Positions 9,996-22,129 of a stretch of DNA of 64,000 nt are shown piece after piece (within the stretch, counting starts at the first letter, position 1; each line of letters opens with the position of its first letter). A program made the position numbers and the translations under genes. The stretch is from Actinernus sp. WN-2022. Lineage: Eukaryota > Cnidaria > Anthozoa > Actiniaria > Actinernidae. The notes below the pieces were generated by a model. The model was not told the origin of the DNA. It did no database searches and worked only from the letters and a program-made list of their open reading frames with translations. The DNA is taken from assembly GCA_030867875.1 (NCBI GenBank), contig JAOWCC010001589.1, positions 140,031,745 through 140,095,744 of the forward strand. Reading direction: 5' to 3'.

Positions 9996-12900
9996 CTAAC
10001 ACCTCGTAAATACAATGGAACAACATTTTGAATAGCTTTAATAGAAATTAACCAACGTGCTTCGATAACTTCAACTTTTTTTGCGTACTGTTAGTTTAAA
10101 AGTAAAGTAGATTGCAAACCACTCATTTATATTTCTTTAATAAGTAATAGTTTAATAAGTCATTCACTTATGTTTTCACTCGTGAACCAGACGAAGAATA
10201 AAATGTTGATGTGTCTTAATTAGCGAGCGGAGTCCGAGAAGTTAACTGAGCTTTTTTTAATGGCGGTTTAGCGTGCCGAGTTTGAAGAAGTTTGTTTTAG
10301 AGTGACAAACAACGGCGCCGTTGAAGTCGTGAACCAGACGAAGAATAAAATGTATTAGCGAGCGGAGTCCGAGAAGTTAAAGCTTTTTTTTAAATGGCGG
10401 TTTAGCGTGCCGAGTTTGAAGAAGTTTGTTTTAGAGTGACAAACAACGGCGCCGTTGAAGTCGTGAACCAGACGAAGAATAAAATGTTGATGTGTCTTAA
10501 TTAGCGAGCGGAGTCCGAGAAGTTAAAGCTTTTTTTAATGGCGGTTTAGCGTGCCGAGTTTGAAGAAGTTTGTTTTAGAGTGACAAACAACGGCGCCGTT
10601 GAAGTCGTGAACCAGACGAAGAATAAAATGTTGATGTGTCTTAATTAGCGAGCGGAGTCCGAGAAGTTAAAGCTTTTTTAATGGCGGTTTAGCGTGCCGA
10701 GTTTGAAGAAGTTTGTTTTAGAGTGACAAACAACGGCGCCGTTGAAGTCGTGAACCAGACGAAGAATAAAATGTTGATGTGTCTTAATTAGCGAGCGGAG
10801 TCCGAGAAGTTAAAGCTTTTTTTAATGGCGGTTTAGCGTGCTTCGATAACTTCAACTTTTTATTGCATACTGTTAGTTTAAAAGTAAAGTAGATTGCAAA
10901 CCACTCATTTATATTTCTTTAATAAGTAATAGTTTAAGAAGGGAAATATCACTTGTGAAATATCACTTCACCAAAAGTGAAATTTCACTTTCCAAAACAT
11001 ATCAAACAATTTATTGAGAAAAGTATCGTTCCTGAGATCTCCCTGTGATATTCCATATATGGTCAATATATTCCATATTTGGAAAGCAGGACGGATCGTC
11101 GAATACTAGAACACTTTCAGGAAGTGTAGCGAGCCGGCAGAAGAGAGGCGGATAAAACGTAGGCTACAGGAAGTGCGATTAAAAACAGCGATAGCGAAAT
11201 TTGAAAAGGATGAGCGTATGCATCACTAGCATCTAGTCAGGCCCAAATATTACTCTGAACGACAACAATTGTTTGATATGGAATTTTCATTTCGGCTCTG
11301 AGCCGCGGCAAGCGCCTCGGTTGATGACCTCAATATGCAAACCGCGGCGTTTTCAAAAACGACGCGGTCATTTCTGAATAAAATGTTGAGAATAAAATGT
11401 ATTAGCAAGCGGAGTCCGAGAAGTTAAAGCTTTTTTTAAATGGCGGTTTAGCGTGGCGAGTTTGAAGAAGTTTGTTTTAGAGTGACAAACAACGGCGCCG
11501 TTGAAGTCGTGAACCAGACGAAGAATAAAATGTTGATGTGTCTTAATTAGCGAGCGGAGTCCGAGAAGTTAAAGCTTTTTTAATGGCGGTTTAGCGTGCC
11601 GAGTTTGAAGAAGTTTGTTTTAGAGTGACAAACAACGGCGCCGTTGAAATCGTGAACCAGACGAAGAATAAAATGTTGATGTGTCTTAATTAGCGAGCGG
11701 AGTCCGAGAAGTTAAAGCTTTTTTTAATGGCGGTTTAGCGTGCCGAGTTTGATGAAGTTTGTTTTAGAGTGACAAACAACGGCGCCGTTGAAGTCGTGAA
11801 CCAGACGAAGAATAAAATGTTGATGTGTCTTAATTAGCGAGCGGAGTCCGAGAAGTTAAAGCTTTTTTTAATGGCGGTTTAGCGTGCTTCGATAACTTCA
11901 ACTTTTTATTGCGTACTGTTAGTTTAAAAGTAAAGTAGATTGCAAACCACTCATTTATATTTCTTTAATAAGTAATAGTTTAATAAGTCATTCACTTATG
12001 TTTTCACTCGTGAACCAGACGGCGCCGTTGAGAATAAAATGTATTAGCGAGCGGAGTCCGAGAAGTTAAAGCTTTTTTAAAATGGCGGTTTAGCGTGCCG
12101 AGTTTGAAGAAGTTTGTTTTAGAGTGACAAACAACGGCGCCGTTGAAATCGTGAACCAGACGAAGAATAAAATGTTCACGTGTGTTAATTAGCGAGCGGA
12201 GTCCGAGAAGTTAAAGCTTTTTTTAATGGCGGTTTAGCGTGCCGAGTTTGAAGAAGTTTGTTTTAGAGTGACAAACAACGGCGCCGTTGAAGTCGTGAAC
12301 CAGACGAAGAATAAAATGTTGATGTGTCTTAATTAGCGAGCGGAGTCCGAGAAGTTAAAGCTTTTTTAATGGCGGTTTAGCGTGCCGAGTTTGAAGAAGT
12401 TTGTTTTAGAGTGACAAACAACGGCGCCGTTGAAGTCGTGAACCAGACGAAGAATAAAATGTTGATGTGTCTTAATTAGCGAGCGGAGTCCGAGAAGTTA
12501 AAGCTTTTTTTAATGGCGGTTTAGCGTGCCGAGTTTGAAGAAGTTTGTTTTAGAGTGACAAACAACGGCGCCGTTGAAGTCGTGAACCAGACGAAGAATA
12601 AAATGTTGATGTGTCTTAATTAGCGAGCGGAGTCCGAGAAGTTAAAGCTTTTTTTAATGGCGGTTTAGCGTGCCGAGTTTGAAGAAGTTTGTTTTAGAGT
12701 GACAAACAACGGCGCCGTTGAAGTCGTGAACCAGACGAAGAATGAAATGTTGATGTGTCTTAATTAGCGAGCGGAGTCCGAGAAGTTAAAGCTTTTTTTT
12801 AATGGCGGTTTAGCGTGCTTCGATAACTTCAACTTTTTATTGCGTACTGTTAGTTTAAAAGTAAAGTAGATTGCAAACCACTCATTTATATTTCTTTAAT

Positions 12901-14800
12901 AAGTAATAGTTTAATAAGTCATTCACTTATGTTTTCACTCGTGAACCAGACGGCGCCGTTGAGAATAAAATGTATTAGCGAGCGGAGTCCGAGAAGTTAA
13001 AGCTTTTTTAAAATGGCGGTTTAGCGTGCCGAGTTTGAAGAAGTTTGTTTTAGAGTGACAAACAACGGCGCCGTTGAAATCGTGAACCAGACGAAGAATA
13101 AAATGTTGATGTGTATTAATGATGTGTATAAATATTGAGAAGTTTTTAAACAGTTTCAAGATACTTCTTTTAGAGTAATCAACAGTGGTGCTACTTTTTT
13201 GTCGTTCTACTTCTCAAGAAGGGAAATATCACTTGTGAAATATCACTTCACCAAAAGTGAAATTTCACTTTCCAAAAGAATTTTCATTTCGGCTCTGAGC
13301 CGCGGCAAGCGCCTCGGTTGATGACCTCAATATGCAAACCGCGGCGTTTTCAAAAACGACGCGGTCATTTCTGAAACGCCGCGGTCATTTCTGAATAAAA
13401 TGTTGAGAATAAAATGTATTAGCGAGCGGAGTCCGAGAAGTTAAAGCTTTTTTAAAATGGCGGTTGAGCGTGCTGAGTTTGAAGAAGTTTGTTTTAGAGT
13501 GACAAACAACGGCGCCGTTGAAGTCGTGAACCAGACGAAGAATAAAATGTTGATGTGTCTTAATTAGCGAGCGGAGTCCGAGAAGTTAAAGCTTTTTTAA
13601 TGGCGGTTTAGCGTGCCGAGTTTGAAGAAGTTTGTTTTAGAGTGACAAACAACGGCGCCGTTGAAGTCGTGAACCAGACGAAGAATAAAATGTTCATGTG
13701 TGTTAATTAGCGAGCGGAGTCCGAGAAGTTAAAGCTTTTTTTAATGGCGGTTTAGCGTGCCGAGTTTGAAGAAGTTTGTTTTAGAGTGACAAACAACGGC
13801 GCCGTTGAAATCGTGAACCAGACGAAGAATAAAATGTTCACGTGTGTTAATTAGCGAGCGGAGTCCGAGAAGTTAAAGCTTTTTTTAATGGCGGTTTAGC
13901 GTGCCGAGTTTGAAGAAGTTTGTTTTAGAGTGACAAACAACGGCGCCGTTGAAGTCGTGAACCAGACGAAGAATAGAATGTTGATGTGTCTTAATTAGCG
14001 AGCGGAGTCCGAGAAGTTAAAGCTTTTTTAATGGCGGTTTAGCGTGCCGAGTTTGAAGAAGTTTGTTTTAGAGTGACAAACAACGGCGCCGTTGAAGTCG
14101 TGAACCAGACGAAGAATAAAATGTTGATGTGTCTTAATTAGCGAGCGGAGTCCGAGAAGTTAAAGCTTTTTTTAATGGCGGTTTAGCGTGCCGAGTTTGA
14201 AGAAGTTTGTTTTAGAGTGACAAACAACGGCGCCGTTGAAGTCGTGAACCAGACGAAGAATAAAATGTTGATGTGTCTTAATTAGCGAGCGGAGTCCGAG
14301 AAGTTAAAGCTTTTTTTTAATGGCGGTTTAGCGTGCTTCGATAACTTCAACTTTTTATTGCGTACTGTTAGTTTAAAAGTAAAGTAGATTGCAAACCACT
14401 CATTTATATTTCTTTAATAAGTAATAGTTTAATAAGTCATTCACTTATGTTTTCACTCGTGAACCAGACGGCGCCGTTGAGAATAAAATGTATTAGCGAG
14501 CGGAGTCCGAGAAGTTAAAGCTTTTTTAAAATGGCGGTTTAGCGTGCCGAGTTTGAAGAAGTTTGTTTTAGAGTGACAAACAACGGCGCCGTTGAAATCG
14601 TGAACCAGACGAAGAATAAAATGTTGATGTGTATTAATGATGTGTATAAATATTGAGAAGTTTTTAAACAGTTTCAAGATACTTCTTTTAGAGTAATCAA
14701 CAGTGGTGCTACTTTTTTGTCGTTCTACTTCTCAAGAAGGGAAATATCACTTGTGAAATATCACTTCACCAAAAGTGAAATTTCACTTTCCAAAAGAATT
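9996..14800. repeat. Satellite array, ~142-bp unit with higher-order structure
   Basis: The basic unit contains GTGAACCAGACGAAGAATAA, TTAGCGAGCGGAGTCCGAGA, ATGGCGGTTTAGCGTGCCGA and ACAAACAACGGCGCCGTTGA, the last including the palindrome CAACGGCGCCGTTG. Blocks of three to six units are separated by a second module (CTTCGATAACTTCAACTTTT...ACTCATTTATATTTCTTTAA) near 10055, 10838, 11886, 12818 and 14336. A third module (GGGAAATATCACTTGTGAAA) lies near 10940, 13218 and 14737. Two stretches 1,518 bp apart (12935 and 14453) appear identical over at least 225 bp, so a segment has been duplicated very recently. Short ORFs in the array are by-products. Confidence 0.9.
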
Positions 14801-14904
14801 TTCATTTCGGCTCTGAGCCGCGGCAAGCGCCTCGGTTGATGACCTCAATATGCAAACCGCGGCGTTTTCAAAAACGACGCGGTCATTTCTGAAACGCCGC
14901 GGTT

Positions 14905-17900
14905 TCTTTCTCATCAGTGCCTGGAATGGTTATCAAGATATATTTTGTCTACGACTATCTCGAGGAAGATATAATAAGGGGACGAAGATGTCTGGGAAAT
15001 GCCCTTTGTGTCGTTGGAATAATAGATTCTGTATGTGATCTCGAACTTTCTGACGACTGGTCAATATTACGTCGCATGGCATCCAAGATAGAATGAATTG
15101 GTTCCATTCGATACAATTAGGTATAGAGCGACGAATCTCTTCACATTGGAACTTATCAGATCGAAGGCGAATGAGCTTTTTCAATGCTTTGAGTTCGTCG
15201 TCTTTCGCTCTATAGTCGGTATCTACCTCTTCGTAGTAATTAGCTCGTTCTCGAAGCCAATCATGTGGAGAGTCACCTGCTATTGGAGGAGGTTGTCCAT
15301 GATCACCACAACAAATTACTTGGACTCCTTTTTGATTGAGCCATCCAAGGAAGATCTCTAAGATCGCACGAGGCACTGTACAAATTTCATCCCAAATTAT
15401 AACTTTAAGTATATATTTCTGACCCAACAGGTCGGGTGTCCATTCTTTATCTGATATATGAGGTCCAAGAGTGACAAATCCAGAATAATGTAGTGGATCG
15501 CCATATTTTCTAGCAACGAATACTATCTCTTCTGGTTCTTCATTGTCTCCATTGATATCGAGTCCAAGATGCATATTGGTATCTCTCGATAAGATGAGAT
15601 CGTCACCTTGAGTCCAATCCTTTTTCGCTTTCCAAACTTTGATTTATTTATTTCTATACTTTGGCAAAGACTGGAGAGATTCGAGATCATCATCTGTCGC
15701 TCGTACTCTTTTGACACCACAATAACGAAAGAAACTATGATAGGTTTGAGATTGGACACCTCTGTCACGCATCTCTTTAGCTAATCGATGGGTTGGAGTG
15801 GACACTATGGGATTTCTCGTCCGCAAGAGTTCGATCGCTCTCGTAGTTTTGCCACTTCCACCACCGCCATTAAGATAGCAGAGTTGGTATCGTGATAATG
15901 GGTCTTGATAACATGGCGAAGTACTAAGTAGTAGTTCTTTTGTTGGATGACGTATTCTGGTTTTGGAAGGTAATCTGCGTGATCTTGTGGTATATATAGT
16001 TGCTCATCTTTGACACGCCATTGGGCTGGAGCTACTGTTGGAACGTAAGGTTCATCAAGAATACATGGGAGACACCATTCTCCATTACATACACACATGC
16101 TTGGAACTACGTATGCTGAAATTCCATCTAATTTTCGAAGTGCATGTTTCTGAATGTATATAGAATCAGTAGCGACGCGAACGGCCTCATTGGGGACGAA
16201 ACGTCGTAACATAGAAAGTAGATTTATGTGTGCATAAGCTAACATGCTTGCTCGTAGATGTGTATATTGAGGTTGATTTCCGTCGTAGTATGTGAGGATG
16301 TGACCAAGAGGACATCGTTCGGGTGATCCAACTAGAGTTCCACTTTGTATCGTATCTCGTACTAGGAAATCGAGTTCTCCTTGGTCCGTTACCAATCGCC
16401 TAGTCAAACGTTTTCCATCAGCCTTGCTACCTTGTGTGAACTTTCCAATAATGGCACATCCTTGGTCACGACTTTCTGGAAGGCAGATCTTAGTTTGCTT
16501 TTGGAAGGACACGATAACTTCGCGTACCTTAAGAGTTTGGAGGAATCCTTGGTCTACGAGAAAGGCAAGAAGTTGTGTTGGTGCCCATCCATTCTCTGAG
16601 AAATGTTTTCCAAACCAAGATGGAATGACGGGATGGCATGTGGGAGCAAATGACCATTCTTGAATCTCAGCAAATCCAGTTCCAATGTCAATAGGAAGAG
16701 GACCATTCACTGAAACTCGAGTCATACGATTAGTTGGATGACCGAATCGTTCGAAATATGGTTTCGCTTCACCCTTACCTTGAAAACTCGCTGGATAGCA
16801 AGACTTCATATCAATGCTAACGACATCTCTAGTATCGTAGTCCATCGAATTCTATAGGCCACCATTTCCGTGTTCCACACAAGACTTTTGGATATCTTCA
16901 AGAAGGTTGGATGGAGTTGGTTTCCAATTATTCTTTTCTTTTGCGATTACACTCGCTGCGTGGTTCTCTCCAAAGACCTGATCGGCAAGGGATTCATCAC
17001 CCAAGTCTTGACATATTAATCGAAGTCTATCTTGAGTTTGTTGAGTCCTATAAGTTCTACCATCTTGGAGTACGAATTGGGTGACGTTGAGTTGCCGACC
17101 TTCAGATCCACCTAACAACCAGAGCGCTTTTGGTTCGTTCAAAGTTGCTCGTTGAATGGCTTCCCACACATCACCTTCATATATATGGACAGAACGAGAT
17201 TGTGGGAAATGTAGATCTTTGGACCAAGCATGACCATTGTCGTATAATAGTTATATAGATTTCCATCTACTTGCCTGGTATTTACCGCTATTATAGATAT
17301 CCTCGCCAGTAATGTCACGCAAGATTATAGCCCGGGTGAGAATCGTCTCAAGTTTAGACATATCGTCGACCGTGGCACCGATGTCGTGGACTCGTTCTTC
17401 CCACTTCTGAATCTTCTGACATCTCGTAGGAGTTAGACCTTGGCCTCTCGCAGCACCTTCGAAATGCTCTATTGCCCTCCGTGCGACGCAATTTAGACCA
17501 CCAACACGCATAGGAGCTAGATTTGATAGATCTGGTGCTCTGTTTGGATAAAGCTCATAGACCACTGCAGTAACTGGATACGCGTTCTGATAGAATACCT
17601 TGTCGATTCCAATTATTGCACCCGGATTAGTATCGTAGGAGATCTCGATTACACCATGGCCCTTCTTTCTCTCGACACGGACCGGATCGAACTTATCATC
17701 AACGACCCAATACGTATTTCCATCGTTATGGTACTCTCTAAGGAACTTAATTTTCAAGATGAACTTGCCATCTGGAAGTGCTGCAAGAAGTCGCATCGCT
17801 CTCAAACTAGTCATACGGTCATCCAAAGCCAATCGACGTTGTCAATATCAAATGAGTCATTCGTTTATACTCTCCACGTAGAGAAAACAGCAGCCGCGCC

Positions 17901-18062
17901 ATCGACTTCAAACATATCCTTAGCATCTATCAAGAGTTCTACCCATCGCTCATCTGGAAGCGTCGTAAGATGAGGTACTTGGACATATAAGTCGTATCTC
18001 TCATTATTATTTTCTGGAGTCGGTACGTACTCTGCAAGAATCTCCTCGATCAGATCATCCAT
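14905..18062 (-). pseudogene. 5' part of polymerase-SF1 helicase fusion gene, frameshifted
   Basis: Read on the minus strand from an ATG at 18062, the gene runs through at least five frames. In order: an N-terminal region (17865-18062), an unassigned block (17251-17832), a block ending at 16852, and a family-B-like polymerase palm with motif A SIDMKSCYPASF (about 16800) and motif C VATDSIYI (about 16155). A helicase follows with Walker A GGGGSGKTT (15844-15870), Walker B VIIWDEI (about 15395) and a GDHGQPP motif III (about 15290). It continues in 5284-5997 after the BEN insertion. The combined gene would be roughly 1,200 codons. I recognise no canonical motif B, so the polymerase assignment is moderate. 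Opposed to the integrase, it takes the place held by the protein-primed polymerase in the other copy. Confidence 0.65.
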
Positions 18063-18170
18063 AATAGGAATGATCGATATACCTTAACACTATCGTATCT
18101 CTAAATGGTTATCGAAATAGATAAATGGGTCAATGAATGGACAACGAATGACTCTAAATATTTAGTATTC

Positions 18171-18275
18171 AGCAGCAGGGGGGAGAATGATACTGGGGTT
18201 GTCCAGATGTTGATGTAACAAAAACAAGAAAAACAAACGACAACAATAATTAATATGCTGAACCCCCCTGCTGCT
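18171..18275. repeat. 13-bp perfect inverted repeat at the LINE 5' boundary
   Basis: AGCAGCAGGGGGG (18171-18183) and CCCCCCTGCTGCT (18263-18275) flank 79 bases of A-rich sequence. It lies between the 5' end of the polymerase-helicase gene and the LINE ORF. It could be a hairpin in the LINE 5' UTR or a tiny element. Confidence 0.6.
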
Positions 18276-21200
18276 ATTTGCCGACCTGGTTAAAAATATG
18301 CTTGTACTAATCCTAGCAATCTTGTTCACAAGGGAAATGATGTTGCAAATTCGTGCACGCCGGACCACATCAGCCACTTTACCAAACAAATATGCACACC
18401 TTAAGAACGTCGTCTTACCTTACATGTGGAACAGCACCACAGGAGCACCTGTTGCCCTAAAAAAAATGTTATTGAGAAGACGCAATACAAAAAGGAGAAA
18501 ATTCACTTCAAGTCGAGTGCTTTATTATTCAAATCATAGTGCGAGTCATGGACTCCGCTTAGATAAGACACTAGATATCTGCATATTCGGAGACATCGAA
18601 CAGCATCCAGGGCCAGAAAAAGTGCCGACACATATCACGGGTTCAAATTCAAACAGCACTGAAAACAGAAATCTTAGAAAACTGCCATGTATCAATCTCT
18701 CCCCAAAGGGACTCCGGATTTGCCACTGGAACATACGGTCACTTAATTACGAGAAATTCGATGAAATAAAACTACTGCTGTGTAATCCTGAAACTCACCT
18801 GGACATCCTCATTATTACTGAAACATGGCTGAATCCATCTCATTTTGACAGTGAGTACAACATTCCCAAATACCGAATCGAACGTAAGGATAGAGTAGAC
18901 AGGCCTGGAGGAGGCGTTCTAGCATTTATTTCAGATCAAATAACCTACACACGGGCCCTAAAGCATGAGTCCAACGAGATCGAGCTTCTTTGCCTTGAAG
19001 TCCTTCCCTACAAGTCGAACTGTCCACTACTCCTTGCTGGGGTTTACCGCCCACCAGACACTACCAAGGCCCACGACGAACAGCTTGAAGTCATTGTTGA
19101 ACATCTTTACTCTCGTAACAAAGAAACGCTTCTCCTTGGAGACTTCAACTTGGACACTTTGGTAAATAACAAGGGGTATCGAAAGCACCGCTTAATCAAA
19201 GCTCTATCCAGTATGGGTTTCACACAATTAATCAACGAACCTACTCGTCCGCAAAGCAAAACGTGTCTGGACCACGTCTACTCTACCCATCCACATCATA
19301 TTGTCACAACCAAAGTCTGCAATATCGGCCTTTCTGACCACCTACCAGTTTGTGTTGTTCGTCAGTACAACAAACATCAATGTAGTAAAAGGAATTCTCA
19401 TCTTGTCATCTCTTACCGGAATTGCAAGAACATTAACGTGGAGGCCTTCCAGAAAGATTTGGAACATATCCCATGGAACGTCCTCGATACCTTTGATGAC
19501 CCTGATGACGCCCTAGACTACTTTAACCAAGATTTTTTGAACGTTGCAGACTGTCATGCTCCGCGAGTACAGAAACGTGTCAGACACAAATGTCAACCCC
19601 CTTGGATGACCGAAGAAATTCGCACCAAGATCTTCACCCGCGACAATCTGTTGAGAAAGGTAAGAAATTCAAACGACCCCATTCACTGGAAGGAGTACAA
19701 AGAATCCCGTAACGCCGCATTCAGAGCTCAGCGAAACGCTAAAAGACGGTACTTCTTCGATGCTTTTGAAAACAGTTCCACCTCAAAAGAATTCTGGAAA
19801 CATCTTAAAAACGTGACTGCATATGCGACGAAACCTCCAGTATCAAAGATCAAAATCGACAGTGACATCACTAGTGACCCAGCCACCATAGCTAACGCCT
19901 TCAACGATTTTTTTGTATCTGTTGCATCTACTTACAGATCTTCGGACACTAAGAACATATCGAATGATCTTGAGAAATTGAAAGCCTTCGTCAAATCTAA
20001 ACTGCCTGCAGACAACGTCTCTTTTGACATTCCGATAATATCACCTGAATTCATGGTTAAGCACCTCAGTAAACTCGATGTGAACAAAGCAACAGGTTTT
20101 GATGAAATTAGCGCTAAGCTGTTGCGAGCTGCAGCCCCGGCCATAGCAGCGCCCCTGGCTAAGATAATGAACATGGCCATACGTACAGGAAAATTCCCCT
20201 TACCTTGGAAACTGGCCAGAGTTAGTCCAGTGTTCAAAGCCGGCGATCCTTTAAATGTAAACAACTATCGACCAATAAGTATCCTACCCATAATCTCCAA
20301 GATACTTGAAAGACACGTTCACACTTGTTTATATGCATACCTCACAGAGTATCATCTTCTCAGCACACACCAATCAGGATTTAGACTATTTCACTCGTGC
20401 GAAACTGCCCTAATCAAATTAGTTGACGACCTACTCATGAACATGGACAATGGACTCATATCTGGACTGACTCTGATTGATTATAGAAAGGCATTTGATC
20501 TTGTTGACCATGATATTCTTCTCAAAAAGTTGGCAATTTATGGTCTCTCGAAGTCAACTCTTGCTTGGTTCAGTTCATACCTTACCGATAGAACACAGAA
20601 AGTTGCTATTCAGGGACAGCTGTCATCCTCTCTACCCGTGAATTCAGGAGTCCCACAAGGGTCAATACTAGGTCCTCTTCTGTTCATTGTCTTCATCAAC
20701 GACCTTCCACTTCACGTTTCCAACAGCAGCGTGGAAGTCTATGCTGATGACACTACTCAGTTAGCAACAGGTCCAAACTTAGAGAAGGTTCAAGCCACTC
20801 TAACGGTTGAGTTGAAGCCAATAACAAAGTGGGCCAGTGAGAATAAAATGGTACTCAACTGTAACAAAACCAAATCAATGATAATTTGCAGCAAACCGAA
20901 ATGGCGTAAGCTAGAGAAGGAAAACAAAAACCTGGTTGTAGCCGTCAACGACAATACTACAATTGAATCAGTTACAAACACAAAATTACTTGGAATCTAT
21001 CTCGATACTAGCCTTTCTTGGGACACCCAAATCGAGTACGTTAAGGGCAAGATCTCCAAGAGACTCGGCCTCCTCAGAAGAATAAAACAGTTTCTAACAC
21101 CAAAAGCAAGAATATTATACTACAGCACACTCGTCCAGCCCATCATGGACTATGGATCAACAATTTGGGGAACAACGTCTCAACCGAATTGTGAAGTTAT

Positions 21201-21311
21201 GGTCCGCCTACAGAAAAGAGCAGCTCGGATAATTTTAGATGCCCCATGGGATACCCCTTCTTCAACGCTTTTTACGGACTTGAACATAATTCCTTTCCCT
21301 GAACGAGTAAA
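18276..21311 (+). mobile_element. Non-LTR retrotransposon (CR1/L2-like), endonuclease-reverse transcriptase ORF, 5' part
   Basis: The ORF starts at ATG 18298 and runs intact to the insertion at 21312. Residues 1-97 are basic. A 2A-like GDIEQHPGP lies at 98-106. An apurinic-type endonuclease follows (WNIRS with Asn145, ITETW, GDFNLD, SDHLPV). The reverse transcriptase has an NYRPISILP block, the SGVPQGSILGPLLF motif and the catalytic YADDT at about residue 815, then a thumb region. The protein copies the element's RNA at a nicked target site. The last ~85 codons and the 3' end lie at 27777-28236, beyond an inserted transposon. Apart from that insertion the coding sequence is open, so this LINE was active fairly recently. 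Confidence 0.92.
18589..18615 (+). other. 2A-like ribosome-skipping motif (degenerate) in the LINE ORF
   Basis: The codons read GDIEQHPGP (residues 98-106). The 2A consensus is D-(V/I)-E-x-N-P-G-P; here His replaces the Asn. 2A-like sequences at this N-terminal position are known from APE-type LINEs of several invertebrates. Skipping activity with His is doubtful. Confidence 0.6.
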
Positions 21312-22129
21312 CCCTTGCGAACTGAAATCCCAGACTTTTTGGATATCCTAAGATTTCCTACAAAATCCTAGAAAATCCCAAAAAGTCCCATTGATACGAA
21401 TAGGTGTGAATTCGCACATTTGAAGTTGATCGCGGTATCCTAGAAAATCCTAGGAAATCGCAAGGTTTCTTTTGAAACCATATGCAGGCTTGGAAATCCG
21501 AGGAAGTTCTAGGTTTATCTGGTATTGCTTTTCTAGCTTTCTCAGTTCATGTCTTAGCTTGATCATTAATTAATGCTGTAAAAGTGACGTGTTGCGACAT
21601 CGGCGCGGGAAAAATACAGACAAATGCAACTGCTCGCTCTCCAGAACAGCTACATCCCTCAGACTTGGCCAATAAAATATTTTATCTAGTATCTCAAGTT
21701 TGCAATACATCTTTGTTTCAGAATTGGGATTTTACGGAAATTATTTGACATCGGAATCTGACTGTCTCTCGGGTCTTGCTATTAAACCCAACAAAATCGC
21801 GACCCTGGTCTATTTGGAAAATAATTCGAAGATGTTCGTTTGATATCAAACATAAGCTAAAAGTTTTAACTAGGTACAGCTTCTAACCTTTCCCTTGGTA
21901 GCCGTGGATCTTACGTTGGTGGTCTTCCATTCTTTGTGGACGTGAGAGCTAGAGAATCCTTGAAATGCAGTCAAGAGCGGCATACTTCTTTCCGTTTCCG
22001 ATATCGGCAAACGGCGAAATATTCCCTTGACCTATGGCTAATTCCTTCATATTCCAACTCCTTTACGAAAAACCATGGACTACACGACGGACCTACAGCT
22101 GCAAGGAGTTTGTTTCATACCTTCTTTGT

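Larger units (their letters stand above)
5998..14904. mobile_element. ~8.9-kb insertion carrying a BEN-domain gene and satellite arrays
   Basis: This block interrupts the helicase gene. Its left end has repeated GC-rich units (CCGCGGTCGTTTTGAAAACG, about three copies near 6096-6155). Its right end has the related sequence in inverted orientation (ACCGCGGCGTTTTCAAAAAC near 14856), so the termini are inverted GC-rich repeats. The right-terminal motif also recurs inside, near 11339 and 13338, which fits tandem amplification of the end. The contents are a ~100-bp tandem array (6240-6930), a LINE scrap (about 7080-7400), an apparently intact spliced BEN-domain gene (7775-9781) and ~142-bp satellite (10.0-14.8 kb). 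I see no transposase, so mobilisation would need help in trans. Exact ends and target duplication are not certain. Confidence 0.6.

Noticed and set aside
12935..14677. Two identical 74-codon minus-strand ORFs 1,518 bp apart
   Set aside because: They are the same satellite segment duplicated, not a gene family.
10000..14800. CRISPR-like regular repeats
   Set aside because: Units are ~142 bp, contiguous and without unique spacers, in a eukaryotic context. This is satellite DNA.
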